Part shown: positions 38,662 through 50,886 of the stretch, one piece after another
Numbering within the stretch: position 1 is the stretch's first letter
Layout: each line of letters opens with the position of its first letter
NCBI GenBank assembly: GCA_023101725.1
Contig: JALJCO010012663.1
Location: 186,001-250,000 of the forward strand
DNA: 64,000 nt
DNA from: Atherinomorus stipes
Taxonomy: Eukaryota; Chordata; Actinopteri; Atheriniformes; Atherinidae
Direction of reading: 5' to 3'
Position numbers and translations under genes: made by a program
The notes under the pieces: model-generated
Seen by the model: the letters and a program-made list of their open reading frames with translations, nothing else
Told to the model about the DNA's origin: nothing
Databases searched by the model: none

Positions 38662-39945
38662 TGATAGACCAAACACTGACATTTTCCTCCAGTCTCGGCA
38701 ACGAAAATTTTAACACGTCTCGTCAGACTCTGGCAGGGCTGAGGCTGCAGCCACTCCACCCGAGTCGATGTCTAAAAGTGTACACGTAGGCTATAACTAT
38801 AACCCGGCTGCTTATTTTATTATCTTTTATGAAAGACGCAGCGATGTGTATCCATGTTTCCCAAAGCAGCAGCAGCATTTATAAACCGTTCAGAAAGCGC
38901 TAGTCTGAGTCCTTCTAAACGTGCTGCTGGATCAGTACGTCTGGTTCAGCGAGAGTTTCCTCATGAATATTAACGAGGAAGGCGTCACCACCTTTATCCA
39001 GAATATCACCACCCAGCTGTCAGTTCTGTTGAGACTGGCCAATAGGAACACAGACCCGCCCATGACACAGTTTTCACATCGAGAGAAAAATTCTGAATCG
39101 AGAGCAAAGACTTAGGTTTTGAAAGCGAGAAGGAAAAAGTTTTGAGAGAGAATTTTTTTTTTAGAGAAAATGTTTTCCTCTGAATGCAAAAAAACAATAT
39201 TTGATAGTAAAAATATATTTTTGAGAGAGCTTTTTTCCCTTGAAAATAATTTTCCAAATGTCAATTTATTTTTATTTATTCTATTACAAAATATTTTCCT
39301 TCAAAACATTTTCTTTAGTCTCAAATCACATCAGTTTTTGCTATCAGTGTGCAAATTTGTTCTCTCAATATTTTTTATTTTGGATTCAAAACTGTTTTCC
39401 TCTTGTAGATTATTTTTTTTCTTGATTTCTATTAAAAAACAAAATAAACTCCATATCTCTCTGGCTCTGTATTAAATTGGTTCAAAATGTACTTGAGAAC
39501 CAGTAGTACTTTGTATCACTATGTAACTTCACATGTGGTTCTGGTCTACTAAGATGTAGGGTTCCCCAGGGTTCCATCCTGGGGCCTCTTCTGTTTAACA
39601 TCTACTGTACATGCTGCTCCTGGTATAGGTTATTAAGAACAACATTAGCTACCATAGTTATGCAGAATACAGAGATACAGAACTGTACAGTGTCACCAGA
39701 AGACCAAGGCCCTGTACAGGCTCTTGGTAAATGCATTCGGAGATTAATGACTGGATGTGCTGACACTTTCTTTAGTTGAACAAAAACTAAACTGAGGCAA
39801 TTGTCTTTGTAGCAGCAGGTCACCACAGAGCTTCAAACTATAGACCTAGAAAACACCAACCAGGCCAGAAATCTGGGTGCATTGATGGACTCGAATGTAA
39901 ATTTTTAAAAACACATTAAGGCAATCAAAAAATGAGCCTCCTACA

Positions 39946-42900
39946 ACCTTAAAGGCAGGGTAGGCAATCCTGGAAAAACAGTTCAAGCACGCTGCATAAT
40001 ACACCTGCCCAAAGCCACAACTACAGCGCATTGGAATGTGCTCCTCAATGGCTCACGAGTGGATCGCCGACGACAACCGAAAACAGCCTAGTGGCTAGCT
40101 TGCTAGCTAGCTACTATACAGTCGCTAGGAAGCTAGTAAAATTTTCTGGCACCCCGTATATTTGTTGTTTGACATGCCACAATAGAATTTACAAGGGTAC
40201 TGAAGGGGTGATATACACATTTGAGTCATGGTGCAAAGAAGACCCAGATGTGAGCATCATGGGAAATAATCTGGATGAGGAGGCGTGATCATCTTCTGGG
40301 CTGCTGCCTGCAAAGGGACAGCATGAACTGTGAGTGAGTGCCAGGAACCAGGGAGGGAGGGGTCGGTGGCAGGCAGCACCCGATGAACGGGTGGAGTGAC
40401 ATAAACTTTATCTGTCTCCATGAACACCAGAAAAAGTTGCCACTAGTCGCTAGTCACTTTTTTGGAAATAAGTCACTAGGGGTCTGAGAAGTCGCTAAAT
40501 ATAGCGACAAAGCTGCTAAGCTAGCATCAATGCGTTGATCCCAATGGTCTTAAAGGGTTAAAGTAATTAAACCTGAAAAAAAGCTACATCATATGACTTT
40601 GTAGAATATTTTTGATAATTAAGAGACAGAGAGTACTTGTTAGCTTCTGTCTCATCATCCATCACACTACCACTGGGTGGCTTCTAGCGACCTTTCATTC
40701 AGCACTGTGACAGAAATTTGCACAAGAATGATACATTTCAACCAGCAACAACCGGGTCATACCCAACACATAATGCTTCATGTTTATGGATTGGGCCTTT
40801 ATTGTTTTTCATATTTTCTTTTCTTATTTGTAATATTAAAAGAGTGTAATATAACTTTAACATAACCTAAAGCTAACAAAAAGAGGTTTACTATTACAGT
40901 GTTGCAGACTCAGGAGCATAACATTAACTTGGATGAGTTGGCATATAACATGACATATAAAATATGTTTGCTAGATCCCTCATATCTTTCCAGTTAGCCA
41001 GGTCATACACATGCTTCAGGGCTGATTGCTTACCATTTTAAATCCTGCAGCATGTGAGTTGCATACTGTAAATAGCGTGAGGTCACAATGTCAAACTCTC
41101 ACGTCCCAGTTTCACTTGATGCATGAAAGCACAGGCCAAGTTTACTCATTCCTCTGTTACTTCCTGACGCACTGGCTCAGCGGCATACCAGAGGTGGGTC
41201 AGCTTTGATCGCCATCCTGCTTCTGCTATTCCACTAACCACACTGCAACAAAGGTGCATCAGTCCTGGCTGGAAATGGTTTGTCAAATGGGCTTCAGAAT
41301 TTCTCACATAAGCAACCGCGGTTTGCATTAAACCCCCCATTCACCTCACATATTGAACACAAAGAGAAGCCATTTGTAACTTAGCTTGGAGGTAGCAATG
41401 GGGGCATGTGGGAAAAGGCAACTAAGGGGTTATCAGAACTTTGCCGCCTCAGCTGGAGAGAAAAATCCTGTTTCTGGTATGATAACAATTTATTTGGAAT
41501 CACGAGAAAAGCCAGTCTAGGCATACCCAAGATAACTGAATGAGTGGAAATGATTACAGCGGGTCCATTTTAGTGAGCTGTTTGTTGTCTGTGCTGATGC
41601 CATTGATTTAACAACACAAAATACAGTATTCATGCTCACAGAGCGAGCAATACAAAGTTATTTCACTGTGAGCAGTAGTGGTTATGTTAAAGATGGGAGC
41701 ATAAAAAGATACAGCAGTAGATGGACAATTTTCCTACTACAGCAACAGGCATTCAAATTCATACAAATCAGCAACTGCACAAAAAGAAGTTGATATTAAC
41801 TGTCCAGTGCCAAGGCAGGCTGTTACATGAAAATGCCTCCTGGCTGCATTGCAGATATAAAATTCATATTCTGTGGCCGAGGCTTGATCTTCCTCCTTCT
41901 CTCTGCAACAGGGCCTGAACAGAATGTAATCATGACAGAAAGAGGGGATCAGTCTTTTTGCTCTCCCTGCCACTGTGCATCTTTATACCTAACCTTCTCT
42001 GTAACCATTCTGGAAATGTGACAAATGTCATCTTAAAGTGCTAATAATTGTGTGCAAATATGCATATTAATTAGTGTGATTTTATTCTTATTTAACAATA
42101 GAGGATTAGAATTATTGCTTTGGTGATTATATGCATCTTATAAACCCCCCAAAAGAACTGACATTTCTCTCATGTGGCACTTGAAAATACACAATGTGAG
42201 AGAGAGAAAAAATAAAAGTTGACCCATATATAGGTCAACACTTCACAGAATAAATGTGCTATAGCATCTGACTGTCATGTTGATAATCTGGTTCTTTTCA
42301 GATATGCAACACACAATATTGTTCCTGTCAAAAGAAATGTCTTTCTTTTGAAATATAAACACCACTTGACATTGTTTTTTCTTTTTTTTTTGAGAGTTGC
42401 TAAACAGTTGCTCAAGAAAACACTTCTTCCTGCTAAAGACTCCAGCCAGCTCTAGTGGTGATGATAATTAAAAAAGGAAATATTAAAGAAATAACATGCC
42501 TGTATCTGAAAGGCTGACTCATGAAAATCAACAGAAGGAATGAAAACTAAAGCAAAATATTACTGAAAATAAAGATGACTGACTGAGCGAGTAACTGGAT
42601 GAGCGATCGACTTAGCAATTGAATGAGTAATTCAAGAGTAGTGTGAGCTGTGAGACTGATCAGCTATGTGACTGACAGAGAGACGATTGACTGACTGTCT
42701 GAGTGACTGATGTCCAGGTATAGCTGGACCGGTTCTTAGCATACTAATGATGACATTGCACGGACATGAAAGGTGTGTGAAAGTGGGAATGGAGTAGTGC
42801 AAGAAATAAAAATAGAAGCAAAGATGAAATAGTAGTTGGTGAGCAGAGAGAATCACATGCAGCTGGGGCTGGAGTGCAGGTCTATGTTACTCTCGATAAG

Positions 42901-43785
42901 ACTCAAACAGGAAATGACAATATGGAGGCACAGTGTCTCGTGGAATACTAACAGACTTGCTGCCTTTATGTCTTTCAATAGATCTCACTGGAAAACTGAA
43001 CTGAGTGCCAAATGCGTTTTGTTTTTTATGATTATAACCTCGGAGCTAAAATTTGCAGTGCCCATATACAACAGTAATTGCTTTTATTTATAAGGCTTGC
43101 TTTTTGTCTTGTGCAGTGTTCTGCACCAAAACAGTGACATGAATTTAACTGGAGAAGTTAGATATAATCCAATCATTTTTAAGTTCTTCCATAAGTAATA
43201 CTAAGTTTACATTTTAAACTACTTCATCAAAGATGCAAGTAAGCAGAGAGAAGAGATGGTAAAATAAACCTTTTTTTAAAATTTATTTATAAAATTTTCC
43301 TTTCTCTACAGTGTTTGAGAGGCTTCAAAGGACACATTTAACTTTTAGCAGATGTAGAGAGCAGCCAGCAGGGGGGAGTGCTGGTCTCTGCTAACACAAA
43401 CACACAAATCTTTGTATTTCTGTTTTTTTTGTGGGGGCTATCATGGGCAACGTATTACCCAGCTGCTTAAACTAACCTTAAAAATCACAACACCCAATCC
43501 TTCCTTCTGGCTTCAGCCTCAAACCTCCCGTAAACCTAAAACCACGTCCTGACTTTCAGCCATCTAAAATTGTGTCTTTTTAGGATTCACATCCAAAACC
43601 TTTGAAATTAAAGGACATAAACAGGGAAACATATTTGTACCTGCTCATCAAAATTATGGGTTCCATTGCTCACTTTTGGAAAGACCAGTTACAGCCATAA
43701 ATCTGTGTTCAAGGGTTCGTCCACAGTACATCAATCTGAATCATTTTCATCCTCAGTTGGGAATTCTCAACTGATCCAAGCAGTG
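39946..43785. other. No recognisable gene
   Basis: Starts with 'ttaaaggcagggtaggcaat', which resembles a MITE end, but no partner was found. The remainder is A+T-rich with short frames and no exon signature. It could hold diverged repeats I cannot name. Confidence 0.4.
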
Positions 43786-43789
43786 TTCC

Positions 43790-43850
43790 ACCCATCCATC
43801 CATCCATCCATCCATCCATCCATCCATCCATCCATCCATCCATCCATCCA
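43790..43850. repeat. (CATC)n microsatellite
   Basis: About 14 uninterrupted 'catc' units. The run is adjacent to an RTE-like LINE tail, an association common in fish. Confidence 0.97.
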
Positions 43851-43935
43851 GTGTCACCGGGGACTGGAGCCTATCCTAGCAGTTACTATATGAGAGGCAG
43901 GTGCAGGGCCAACATAGAGAACGCGGGGCTAACCA
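43851..43935. mobile_element. RTE-like LINE/SINE tail fragment
   Basis: 'ggggactggagcctatccta' and 'gagaggcaggtgcaggg' match a widespread teleost 3'-tail sequence that normally sits next to a CATC or TGAA tetranucleotide tract, as it does here. Confidence 0.6.
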
Positions 43936-44282
43936 CCTGTCCACCATCATCTGCGATGCCCTTCAACAATCCTATAGCCCTTGGAGATGATGATACTCAG
44001 ACCAATTTGTTTATAGTTAATTTCAACCACAATGAGGATAATTACAAAAAATGTCATTGCAATAAGAGGAAAAAGCATTGAAAACAAAAAACAGGGACAA
44101 CAGCTACATTGGATAATCTTCTCTAACTTTAACTGTTTAGTTTCATTCTGCTACATGGGTGGACTGGGACAAAAAAACTGTCCCTGGCATTTTGGTCCAG
44201 ACCGGTCAGTGCACATCATGCACACCACACATCTTTGCGCTCCTTTAAATGCGAATAACAACCGTACAATTCTTTATAACTA
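43936..44282. other. Unassigned interval
   Basis: Includes 'gggacaaaaaaactgtccct' (a short near-palindrome). No gene seen. Confidence 0.4.
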
Positions 44283-45007
44283 CTAAAACTGGACCGGATC
44301 TATCAGAGGTTTGCATGTATAAAAATGTGAGCTCTCATTGCACATGCAAAAAAAATTCACAAACTGATGCACTAACAGCGTGCTACTGTAAAAGGGTTTG
44401 GTCTTGAAGGGCATGGTCTCATAGGTTTCCTCAAATGAACTAGACTTGATCGATCCGGATTCTCGCAGCAGGGGTCTGACAACTCTGCCTGGTCTCATGG
44501 TTCGTTTCTGAAACATTTTGAGGACAAAACTGTTGTCATCACGCCATGACACAAGTAGAAAGAGACGGCAAAACTCCAGTCCAGCTGGTGGCATCACCAC
44601 CTGGTTGCGTGCGATGTCGGTCACTAATAGAAAATCTATGGATGTATTTACGTCGAGCATGCTGACCGAGAGAGAGCCAGCATAAATTTCCGAGAAATGT
44701 GTCCTGTGTGTGTCTGTACTCGGTGTGCATGAGGGAAGTCTACTTAGGGAGAAGCGTTGGCAGGGACCTAACGGTGGCAAACAACCATTGCCAGAAATCC
44801 AACACCACCCTTTTCCCCCTCTCTCCCCCTTGCGTCAAACGTTCCGGACTTTCCAATCGTGCAGATGGCCTTTTCCAACTGCTCCATTCTGACAGCTGTT
44901 CCAGACTTTTGGTACAGTTGCATGGCTCAAAAAATATGGATCTAATCCCTTTTCTGGACATGAGAACTTTTAATTGTGACAAAAGTGTCCATGTGATGCT
45001 ACCCTAA
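44283..45007 (-). mobile_element. Dispersed repeat T, copy 2
   Basis: Inverted relative to copy 1 at 5764-6790; the shared terminus reads 'ttagggtagcatcacatgga' on the minus strand. A minus-strand frame of 165 codons (44283-44780) covers much of it and includes 'SSSFEETYETMPFKTK'. I recognise no domain, and the first 60 codons have no counterpart in copy 1, so I treat it as repeat rather than a gene. The THAP-like block of copy 1 is missing here. Confidence 0.5.
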
Positions 45008-45303
45008 CATGCTAAATAGCGCCTCTTGTCCATTTTGCACTTCTGCTGGAATTAGGGTTGCCACCCGTCCGTAAAATACGGAATCGTCCTTTGATTGACA
45101 ATGAAATGCTGTGTCCCGTATTGAACCAATACAGGGCACCATTTGTCCTGTATTTCCATAAACGTTCAATGTCTTTCACACACATTAAATTTAACAATCA
45201 TGAGCAAAATAAACAAGAAATGTTTAAAGCCAGCAAAAAAACAACAGGATCTATGCAGGATCCTCCAGTCATGTGTGTCTGTACCTGCGTGTGACCTTTC
45301 AAA

Positions 45304-45495
45304 ATGTCCACATCTGATACTCCAGCATGTTCACAAAAGCGAAAACGCTTGCTAAAGAAAGTACCTGAGTGGGAACAGGGCCATCCTTGGCTGGACAGCA
45401 CCGGTGGAGATGATGAGCGGAACTGTAAAATATGTCGGCGAGTGCTTTCTGTGGCGCACATGAACTGTTACATCAGACATCATCATACATCATGA
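45304..45495 (+). pseudogene. BED-type zinc finger remnant of a hAT transposase
   Basis: 63-codon frame. In order: a basic N-terminus 'KRKRLLKKVPEWE', 'HPWLDS', 'CKICRRVLSVAH' and a closing 'YIRHHHTS'. The aromatic-C-x2-C...H-x3-5-H layout is that of zf-BED domains at the N-terminus of hAT transposases; here the Cys pair is 'CKIC' and the His ligands are in 'RHHH'. A stop follows directly, and the dimerisation and catalytic regions are missing. Remnant of the transposase of the surrounding element. Confidence 0.7.
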
Positions 45496-46019
45496 AAGTA
45501 ACACTGCAGGCATGTGAGAACCGTGAAGACGACCTAAACTTGAGTGTCCCATCTTCATCCCCTCATCTCCTGAGACTGAATTAGTCATGGAATCACACCT
45601 CGTTCAGGATCAGTTTTTAGCTGTTTGTGTTTTTGCCAGAGGATTTCAGAGCATGGGCAGAGCCTACTTTAGGACACTAGTGGTTTAGTTGGTTACTGTA
45701 ATTTCATCATTTATTTCATACATACAGAATCCAATAGTAATAGTAGCTAATATAAATATATTATATATGTTCATTTTAACAACAAATCATACAAATGAAT
45801 TAACAGTAGACACATTTCCTAGATGTAAAAAATGTATAGATTTCTATGTATTCTGTTTCAAAATGTTTATTTTGAGGAATACAGTTTTCAGTTATCACTA
45901 CATAAATTCTCGTTTATATGGTTTAACTGTCTGAATGACCTGACTTTCTTTCAAGTCATAAGGAGCAGCAAAAAAAAAAAAAAAACAGAAAGAAAAGAAA
46001 AGAAACATGTTCAGCTTAA

Positions 46020-46679
46020 TTAAAGGTTGAATATGGAATACTGACAAAACAGCAACATCACGTGTGTCTAGGTTGAAGTTGCAATAAAAACAACTCCAGC
46101 CGTTGGGATGCCAGGCTTGCTGCCGATACGCAAGTGACCAACAGTCTGCAGCACGTCCAACAAGTAACGCAGAGGAGTTTATAACTGACAGCTAACGTTA
46201 GCCACGTTAGCAAACAAGTTAGCTTACCGATCCAGGAGAAAAGCCGCCATTTCCGTGTTTTGACACCATAAAAAACGTTTATGTGGGTCCATTTAGTGCA
46301 GTCTTCGCCTGAATTTACTCTTCTCAGGTCACTCCTCCTCAGAAACAGATAACAATATTTCCAGGGCTCTGAAGCAGCTGCTTCAATCGTCGTCTCCACT
46401 GTTTCCCCCTGTAGCCTACCAGCCTAACTGTGCCCAAAATACTAATGCCACACAGAGATCGTATATGGAAACCCGCTATGGCGGTGTGTATTGGCTTATA
46501 GACGTAAATATAATGCCATTATCGAACACGTTAAAATGTATTTTATAATTATATTTAGGCTAAATATAATTTCTCTAGGAAATGTACTTTCATTCTGTAC
46601 CCCCCAAACGACCGTGGAGGTGTTTTTTTTTTTTTTTAAATATAGCTTTTAATAAAAATGTTTCATATTCAACCCTTAA
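46020..46679. mobile_element. TTAA-flanked MITE, 660 bp, nested in the hAT element
   Basis: Ends 'TTAAAGGTTGAATATGGAA' and 'TTTCATATTCAACCCTTAA' are inverted, with TTAA at each end. Contains 'cagctaacgttagccacgtt'. Non-coding. Confidence 0.75.
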
Positions 46680-47159
46680 TGTATCATCCCTCTCCAAGTA
46701 ACCTAAGTTCTATATTTTAAAAGTTAATTGTTGCACACTCCACACAAACAATTCTACTTTGGGTGCTGGTGCTGTCATATGATATGTGCATGACAGTCCC
46801 TCATTAAATAGGTTTTATTGATAATGCAATAACTAAGTTTTGTGCATATGACACTTTGTTATAATTTCCTCACTGTATTTTAAATAGAGATGGATGTAAT
46901 TACAATGCATGTAGCCTAAATAACAGCACTTTCTATGCAACAATGTTGCATTCAAAATGTGTTCATTGCAGCATTTCAAGCTTTAAATGTGACCGATTAC
47001 TTTATTGATCACCGCTTTCCTAAAAGCACTGGCACAAAATAAAGAACTGTTGTGGGTCCCCCATGCCACGGGTGTCGGGCCCGTGGTGGTCATGGCTCCG
47101 ATGAGCTGTCGTGGGTGTCCCTTATTTTTTTTCTGAAAGGTGGCAACCCTAGCTGGAAT

Positions 47160-48837
47160 GAATATGCAATATGGGGCCTTTACACGCAATTGTGCATGTG
47201 ATGGGAGGAGAAAATGTAAATATACAGTATTAATTTAGTGCTCGCAAAGTGATTTATTAACCATGAGATGCATTGCCTTGCTGGTTTTTTGCGTGTATTT
47301 CAGCGATCTCTTGCAGTTGCAGAAGTTTGACCAAATGTGTAATCTTTAAAAAGAAAAAAAAAACTTATTTCAGCGTAGGCGGTAATTTTGGACATTAATA
47401 CGTTAATATGCGGACATTATGCACGTACTGGATGCATTAATAACACCTGCATGGTCACGTTTTATTTCCTGTCAATATTATCAGAGCAGTGCTGCAAATT
47501 TCATTCTAATCTGATGCTTTCTGATATCAGAAATGAGGAATATAAGCTAGCTAAACCTCTAAAGCATTTGGTTTCGGAAATAATTGAATTATATTTAAAG
47601 CTCAGTATATTAAAAAACTCCCTCTCTTTAAAATCCCGGGAAGAGCTCAACAAGTGCAGATGACAAAACGATTGCATCGTTGGTTAATAATAATCTACAC
47701 TTTAGCATAGATGACTTTTAGAGCAACATTCGTGCTACCACTTGTTTGATGGAGGAAGAAAACAGAAAGTACAAACACGAGAAATGATGGATCAGATAAA
47801 AACTGTTTTTGGAACAAAGTATAGAAACAGTGTCTTTGCTGCTTGCTTTTTTCTCCTCTTTATAATAATAATAATAATAACAATACATTTTGTTTCTATA
47901 GCACACTTTAAAATCCAGAGACATCTCTAGGTGCTTCACAACAGAGATTTTCTTCTGGAGATGGTATCTCTACCAGGTTGAAGGGAATTTCTTTTTTTTT
48001 TAAACTTATTTATCGTGCAGAGTGAACAGCGTGTGCATATAAACAGCATGCTGCCACGAAGTGGATCTTTGCTCAATTTGATTTTTGTCCGTTCATGGTG
48101 GAGCAAACCAAACAGGCCAACACATTTCAAGCTAGAAACACCTTAGATTTTTTCTAAGTCTGCTTTTAAATGACCTTTTTCTAGAGCTGTACATAGCACC
48201 AATGTGTATGTTCTACTGTGAATGGATCCAAAACCTTTTTTGTTCATATATTGCATTTCTTGATTAATTTTAACTTGACAGGAGAGACTCTCCCATGCTC
48301 TGACCACCAAAGTACACTCAGTAAATAAACAGGCAAGACTGCTTTGCAATGCTGCAGGCTTTCTATCTTTTAAACTGGTTGAATTTACATGTGCATGCCC
48401 TTTTCAGCTTTCCTGTCAGTGTCTGTGTTTGTATTCACGTGCATGGAGCCCAGCAGATATGGTATCATCAGAAAACCGCATAGGGGATACATAGTATGGT
48501 ATATTAATATTCTTTCCTCCATAGTCTTTTCATGCCCATTTAAATCAGACAAGTTGTCTACACCACAGACTGATGTGTACAGTGTATGACACATTATTCT
48601 ACACAACCATATAATATCAGTGTTTATGCTTTTGACTGTAGTAACTGTTCGGTATATGAGGCACTGAACCCTTTAGAAATGTAGATAAACTGCAGCTTAA
48701 TACCGAGTCCCACAATGAAAGACATATCAGAAATGCTTTTGGTGTAATGTGTATGTAACATTTTCTGGTGGTGTTCCCAAATAAGGCCCCCATCTCTGAA
48801 GACATCTCAGATACACTCAGACTTGCATGACTGATGA
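47160..48837. other. No recognisable gene; minus-strand LINE tail near 47.9 kb
   Basis: 'ctatagcacactttaaaatc' to 'taggtgcttcacaaca' at about 47897-47943, next to an (ATA)n run, looks like the 3' tail of a LINE on the minus strand. The rest shows no gene. Confidence 0.4.
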
Positions 48838-48936
48838 CTATAACTTAGGGATGCACAATAACCATTCTTTAAAACTGACACGATAACCGATAGAGTAAAT
48901 TTTAGCTCCTAAAGACTGATACCGATAACACACATA

Positions 48937-50559
48937 CAGTGGGTACGGAAAGTATTCAGACCCCTTTAAACTTTTCACTCTTTGTTTCATTGCAGCCATT
49001 TGCTAAAATCAAAAAAGTTAATTTTATTTCTCATGAATGTACACTCAGCACCCCATCTTGACAGAAAAAAAACTGAAATGTAGAAATTTTAGCAAATTTA
49101 TTAAAAAGAAAAAACTGAAATATCACATGGTCATAAGTATTCAGACCCTTTTCAGTGACACTAATATTTAACTCATATGATGTCCATTTCTTCTGATCCT
49201 CCTTGAGATGGTTCTACTCCTTCATTGGAGTCCAGCTGTGTTTAAATAAACTGATTGGACTTGATTTGGAAATGCACACACCTGTCTTTATCAGACCTTA
49301 CAGCTCACAGTGCATGTCAGAGCAAATGAGAATCATGAGGTCGAAGGAACTGTCCAAGGAGCTCAGAGACAGAATTGTGGCGAGACACAGATCTGGACAA
49401 GGTTACAAAAGAATTTCTGCATCACTAAAGGTTCCTAAGAGCACGGTGGCCTCCATAGTCCTTAAATGGAAGAAGTTTGGGACGACCAGAACTCTTCCTA
49501 GACCCGGCCATCCAGCCAAACTGAGCAATCATGGGAGAAGAGCCTTGGTGAGAGAGATAAGAAGAAGCCAAAGATCACTGCGGCTGAGCTCCAGAGATGC
49601 AGTAGGGAGATGGAGAAAGTTCCACAAAGTCAACTATCAATGCAGCCTCCACCAGTCGGGGCTTTATGGCAGAGTTGTCTGATGGAAGCCTCTCCTCAGT
49701 GCAGACATATGAAAGCCTGCATACAGTTTGCCAAAAAACACATGACGGACTCCCAGACTGTGAGAAATAAGATTCTCTGGTCTGATGAGACCAAGATTGA
49801 ACTTTTTGCAGTTAATTCTAAGCGGTATGTGTGGAGAAAACCAGGCACTGCTCATCACCTGCCCAATACCATCCCAACAGTGAAACGTGGTGGCAGCATC
49901 ATGCCATGGGGGTGTTTTTCAGCTGCAGGGACAGGACGACTGGTTGCAATTGAAGGAAAGATGAATGTGGCCAAGTACAGAGATATTCTGGAAGAAAACC
50001 TCTTCCAGAGTGTTCAGGACCTCAGACTGGGCTGAAGGTTCACCTTCCAGTAAGACAATGACCCTCACACACAGCTAAAATAACAAAGGAGCGGCTTCAG
50101 AACATCTCTGGGACCATTCTTGACTGACACAGCCAGAGCCCTGACTTAAACCCAACTGAGCATCTCTGGAGAGACTGAAAATGGCTGTCCACCACCGTTC
50201 ACCATCCAACCTGACAGAACTGGAGAGGATCTGCAAGTAAGATTGGCAGAAGATCCCAAATCCAGGGGTGAAAAACTTGTTGCATCATTCCCAAGAAGAT
50301 TCATGGCTGTAGTCGCTCAAAAGGTGCTTCTACTCAGTACTGAGTGAAGGGTCTGAATACTTATGACCATGTGATATTTCAGTTTTTCTCTTTTAATAAC
50401 TTTGCAAAAATTTGTACATTTGTTTTTTTTTCTGTCAAGATGGAGTGCTGAGTGAACATTAATGAGAAATAAAATGAACTTTTTTTATTTTAGCAAATGG
50501 CTGCAATGAAACAAAGTGTGAAAAGTTTAAAGGGGTCTGAATACTTTCTGTACCCACTG
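48937..50559 (+). mobile_element. Tc1-like transposon, 1.62 kb, intact ends
   Basis: Termini 'CAGTGGGTACGGAAAGTATT' and its complement at the right end are flanked by TA (48935-48936 and 50560-50561). The inverted repeats extend inward, with shared blocks such as 'ttcattgcagccatttgcta' and its complement, and a second inverted pair, 'tatcacatggtcataagtat', near each end. Length is usual for Tc1. The transposase inside is broken. Confidence 0.95.
49314..50346 (+). pseudogene. Broken Tc1 transposase
   Basis: Cut-and-paste transposase of the Tc1 (DD34E) family. N-terminal paired-like helix-turn-helix regions are clear ('ELSKELRDRIVARHRSGQGY', '[12 protein letters not shown]'). A frame change near 49570-49690 leads to the catalytic region with '[12 protein letters not shown]' (first Asp, kept) and '[16 protein letters not shown]'. 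The frame stops near 50033. The second Asp region is present only as a broken 'DNDPHT', and the final Glu region ('SPDLNPIEHLW' in intact relatives) is destroyed by stops. No active enzyme. Confidence 0.92.
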
Positions 50560-50886
50560 TACATACTTAACTATATCATATCAAAAATTCCAATTGCATG
50601 GGTTAATTTGTGTCCAAAATAAGATGGGGAAAGTGGTTTGGAAGAAGCTTGGGGCCCTTCATGTGAAGCAGCGGCTTTCTTTCCTTAATCAGTATCTCAC
50701 TGAGAAAAGCTTAAAAGTGGGATTTTCAACTTCCGCATGTCCGATCTTAAAAATTCCAACTTTATGGGACATAAAATATTGTGTTAAGTCATCATGATAT
50801 CGGACTTATTGGAATGACGTCATAATTTCCTGTTATCGGCCCGATAATTATTGACCCGATAATTATCGTGCATCCCTACTATAACT

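Larger units (their letters stand above)
36515..39453. mobile_element. 2.94-kb element with 345-bp inverted arms
   Basis: Left arm 36515-36861 and right arm 39110-39453 are near-identical reverse complements by eye, differing by scattered substitutions and a few small indels. They start 'TGGAGTTTATTTTGTTTTTT'. TA flanks both ends (36513-36514 and 39454-39455), suggesting a Tc1/mariner-type target. Outside it the older LINE continues ('NWVG' then 'LNWF'). The interior holds further inverted pairs and a GC-rich block but no transposase frame. Frames within the arms appear twice, once per strand, because of the symmetry. Confidence 0.8.
33300..39945 (+). pseudogene. Degenerate LINE reverse transcriptase in three pieces
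   Basis: An older L2/CR1-type LINE, heavily mutated. Piece 1 (33300-33625) carries remnants of the RT region ending 'INDLCLNTDGGKMSVLVL'. Piece 2 (36424-36514) continues 'LMDLSAGFETVDHVVLL', matching the RT 'DLSAAFDTVDH' motif. Piece 3 (39454-39945) contains 'GFPRVPSWG' and related frames of the 'GVPQGS.LGP' motif; in nucleotides 'gttccccagggttccatcct' is intact. Many stops and frameshifts. Two large insertions separate the pieces. No function is expected. Confidence 0.8.
45053..47151. mobile_element. 2.1-kb hAT element with 8-bp target duplication
   Basis: Inverted ends 'TAGGGTTGCCACC' (left) and 'GGTGGCAACCCTA' (right), flanked by perfect 8-bp duplications 'gctggaat' (45045-45052 and 47152-47159), the hAT hallmark. 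It carries a BED-finger remnant near its left end and an inserted TTAA MITE. No catalytic hAT transposase region was found, so it is an internally deleted copy. Confidence 0.9.
48846..50878. mobile_element. hAT MITE (about 410 bp) interrupted by a Tc1 element
   Basis: Inverted ends 'TAGGGATGCACAATAA' and 'TTATCGTGCATCCCTA', flanked by perfect 8-bp duplications 'ctataact' (48838-48845 and 50879-50886). The right end is rich in 'ccgataattat' repeats. Without the Tc1 insertion about 410 bp remain, so this is a non-autonomous hAT. Confidence 0.9.

Noticed and set aside
44283..44780. 165-codon minus-strand protein gene
   Set aside because: Lies inside repeat T, shows no domain, and its reading frame is not preserved in the other copy at 5.8-6.8 kb.
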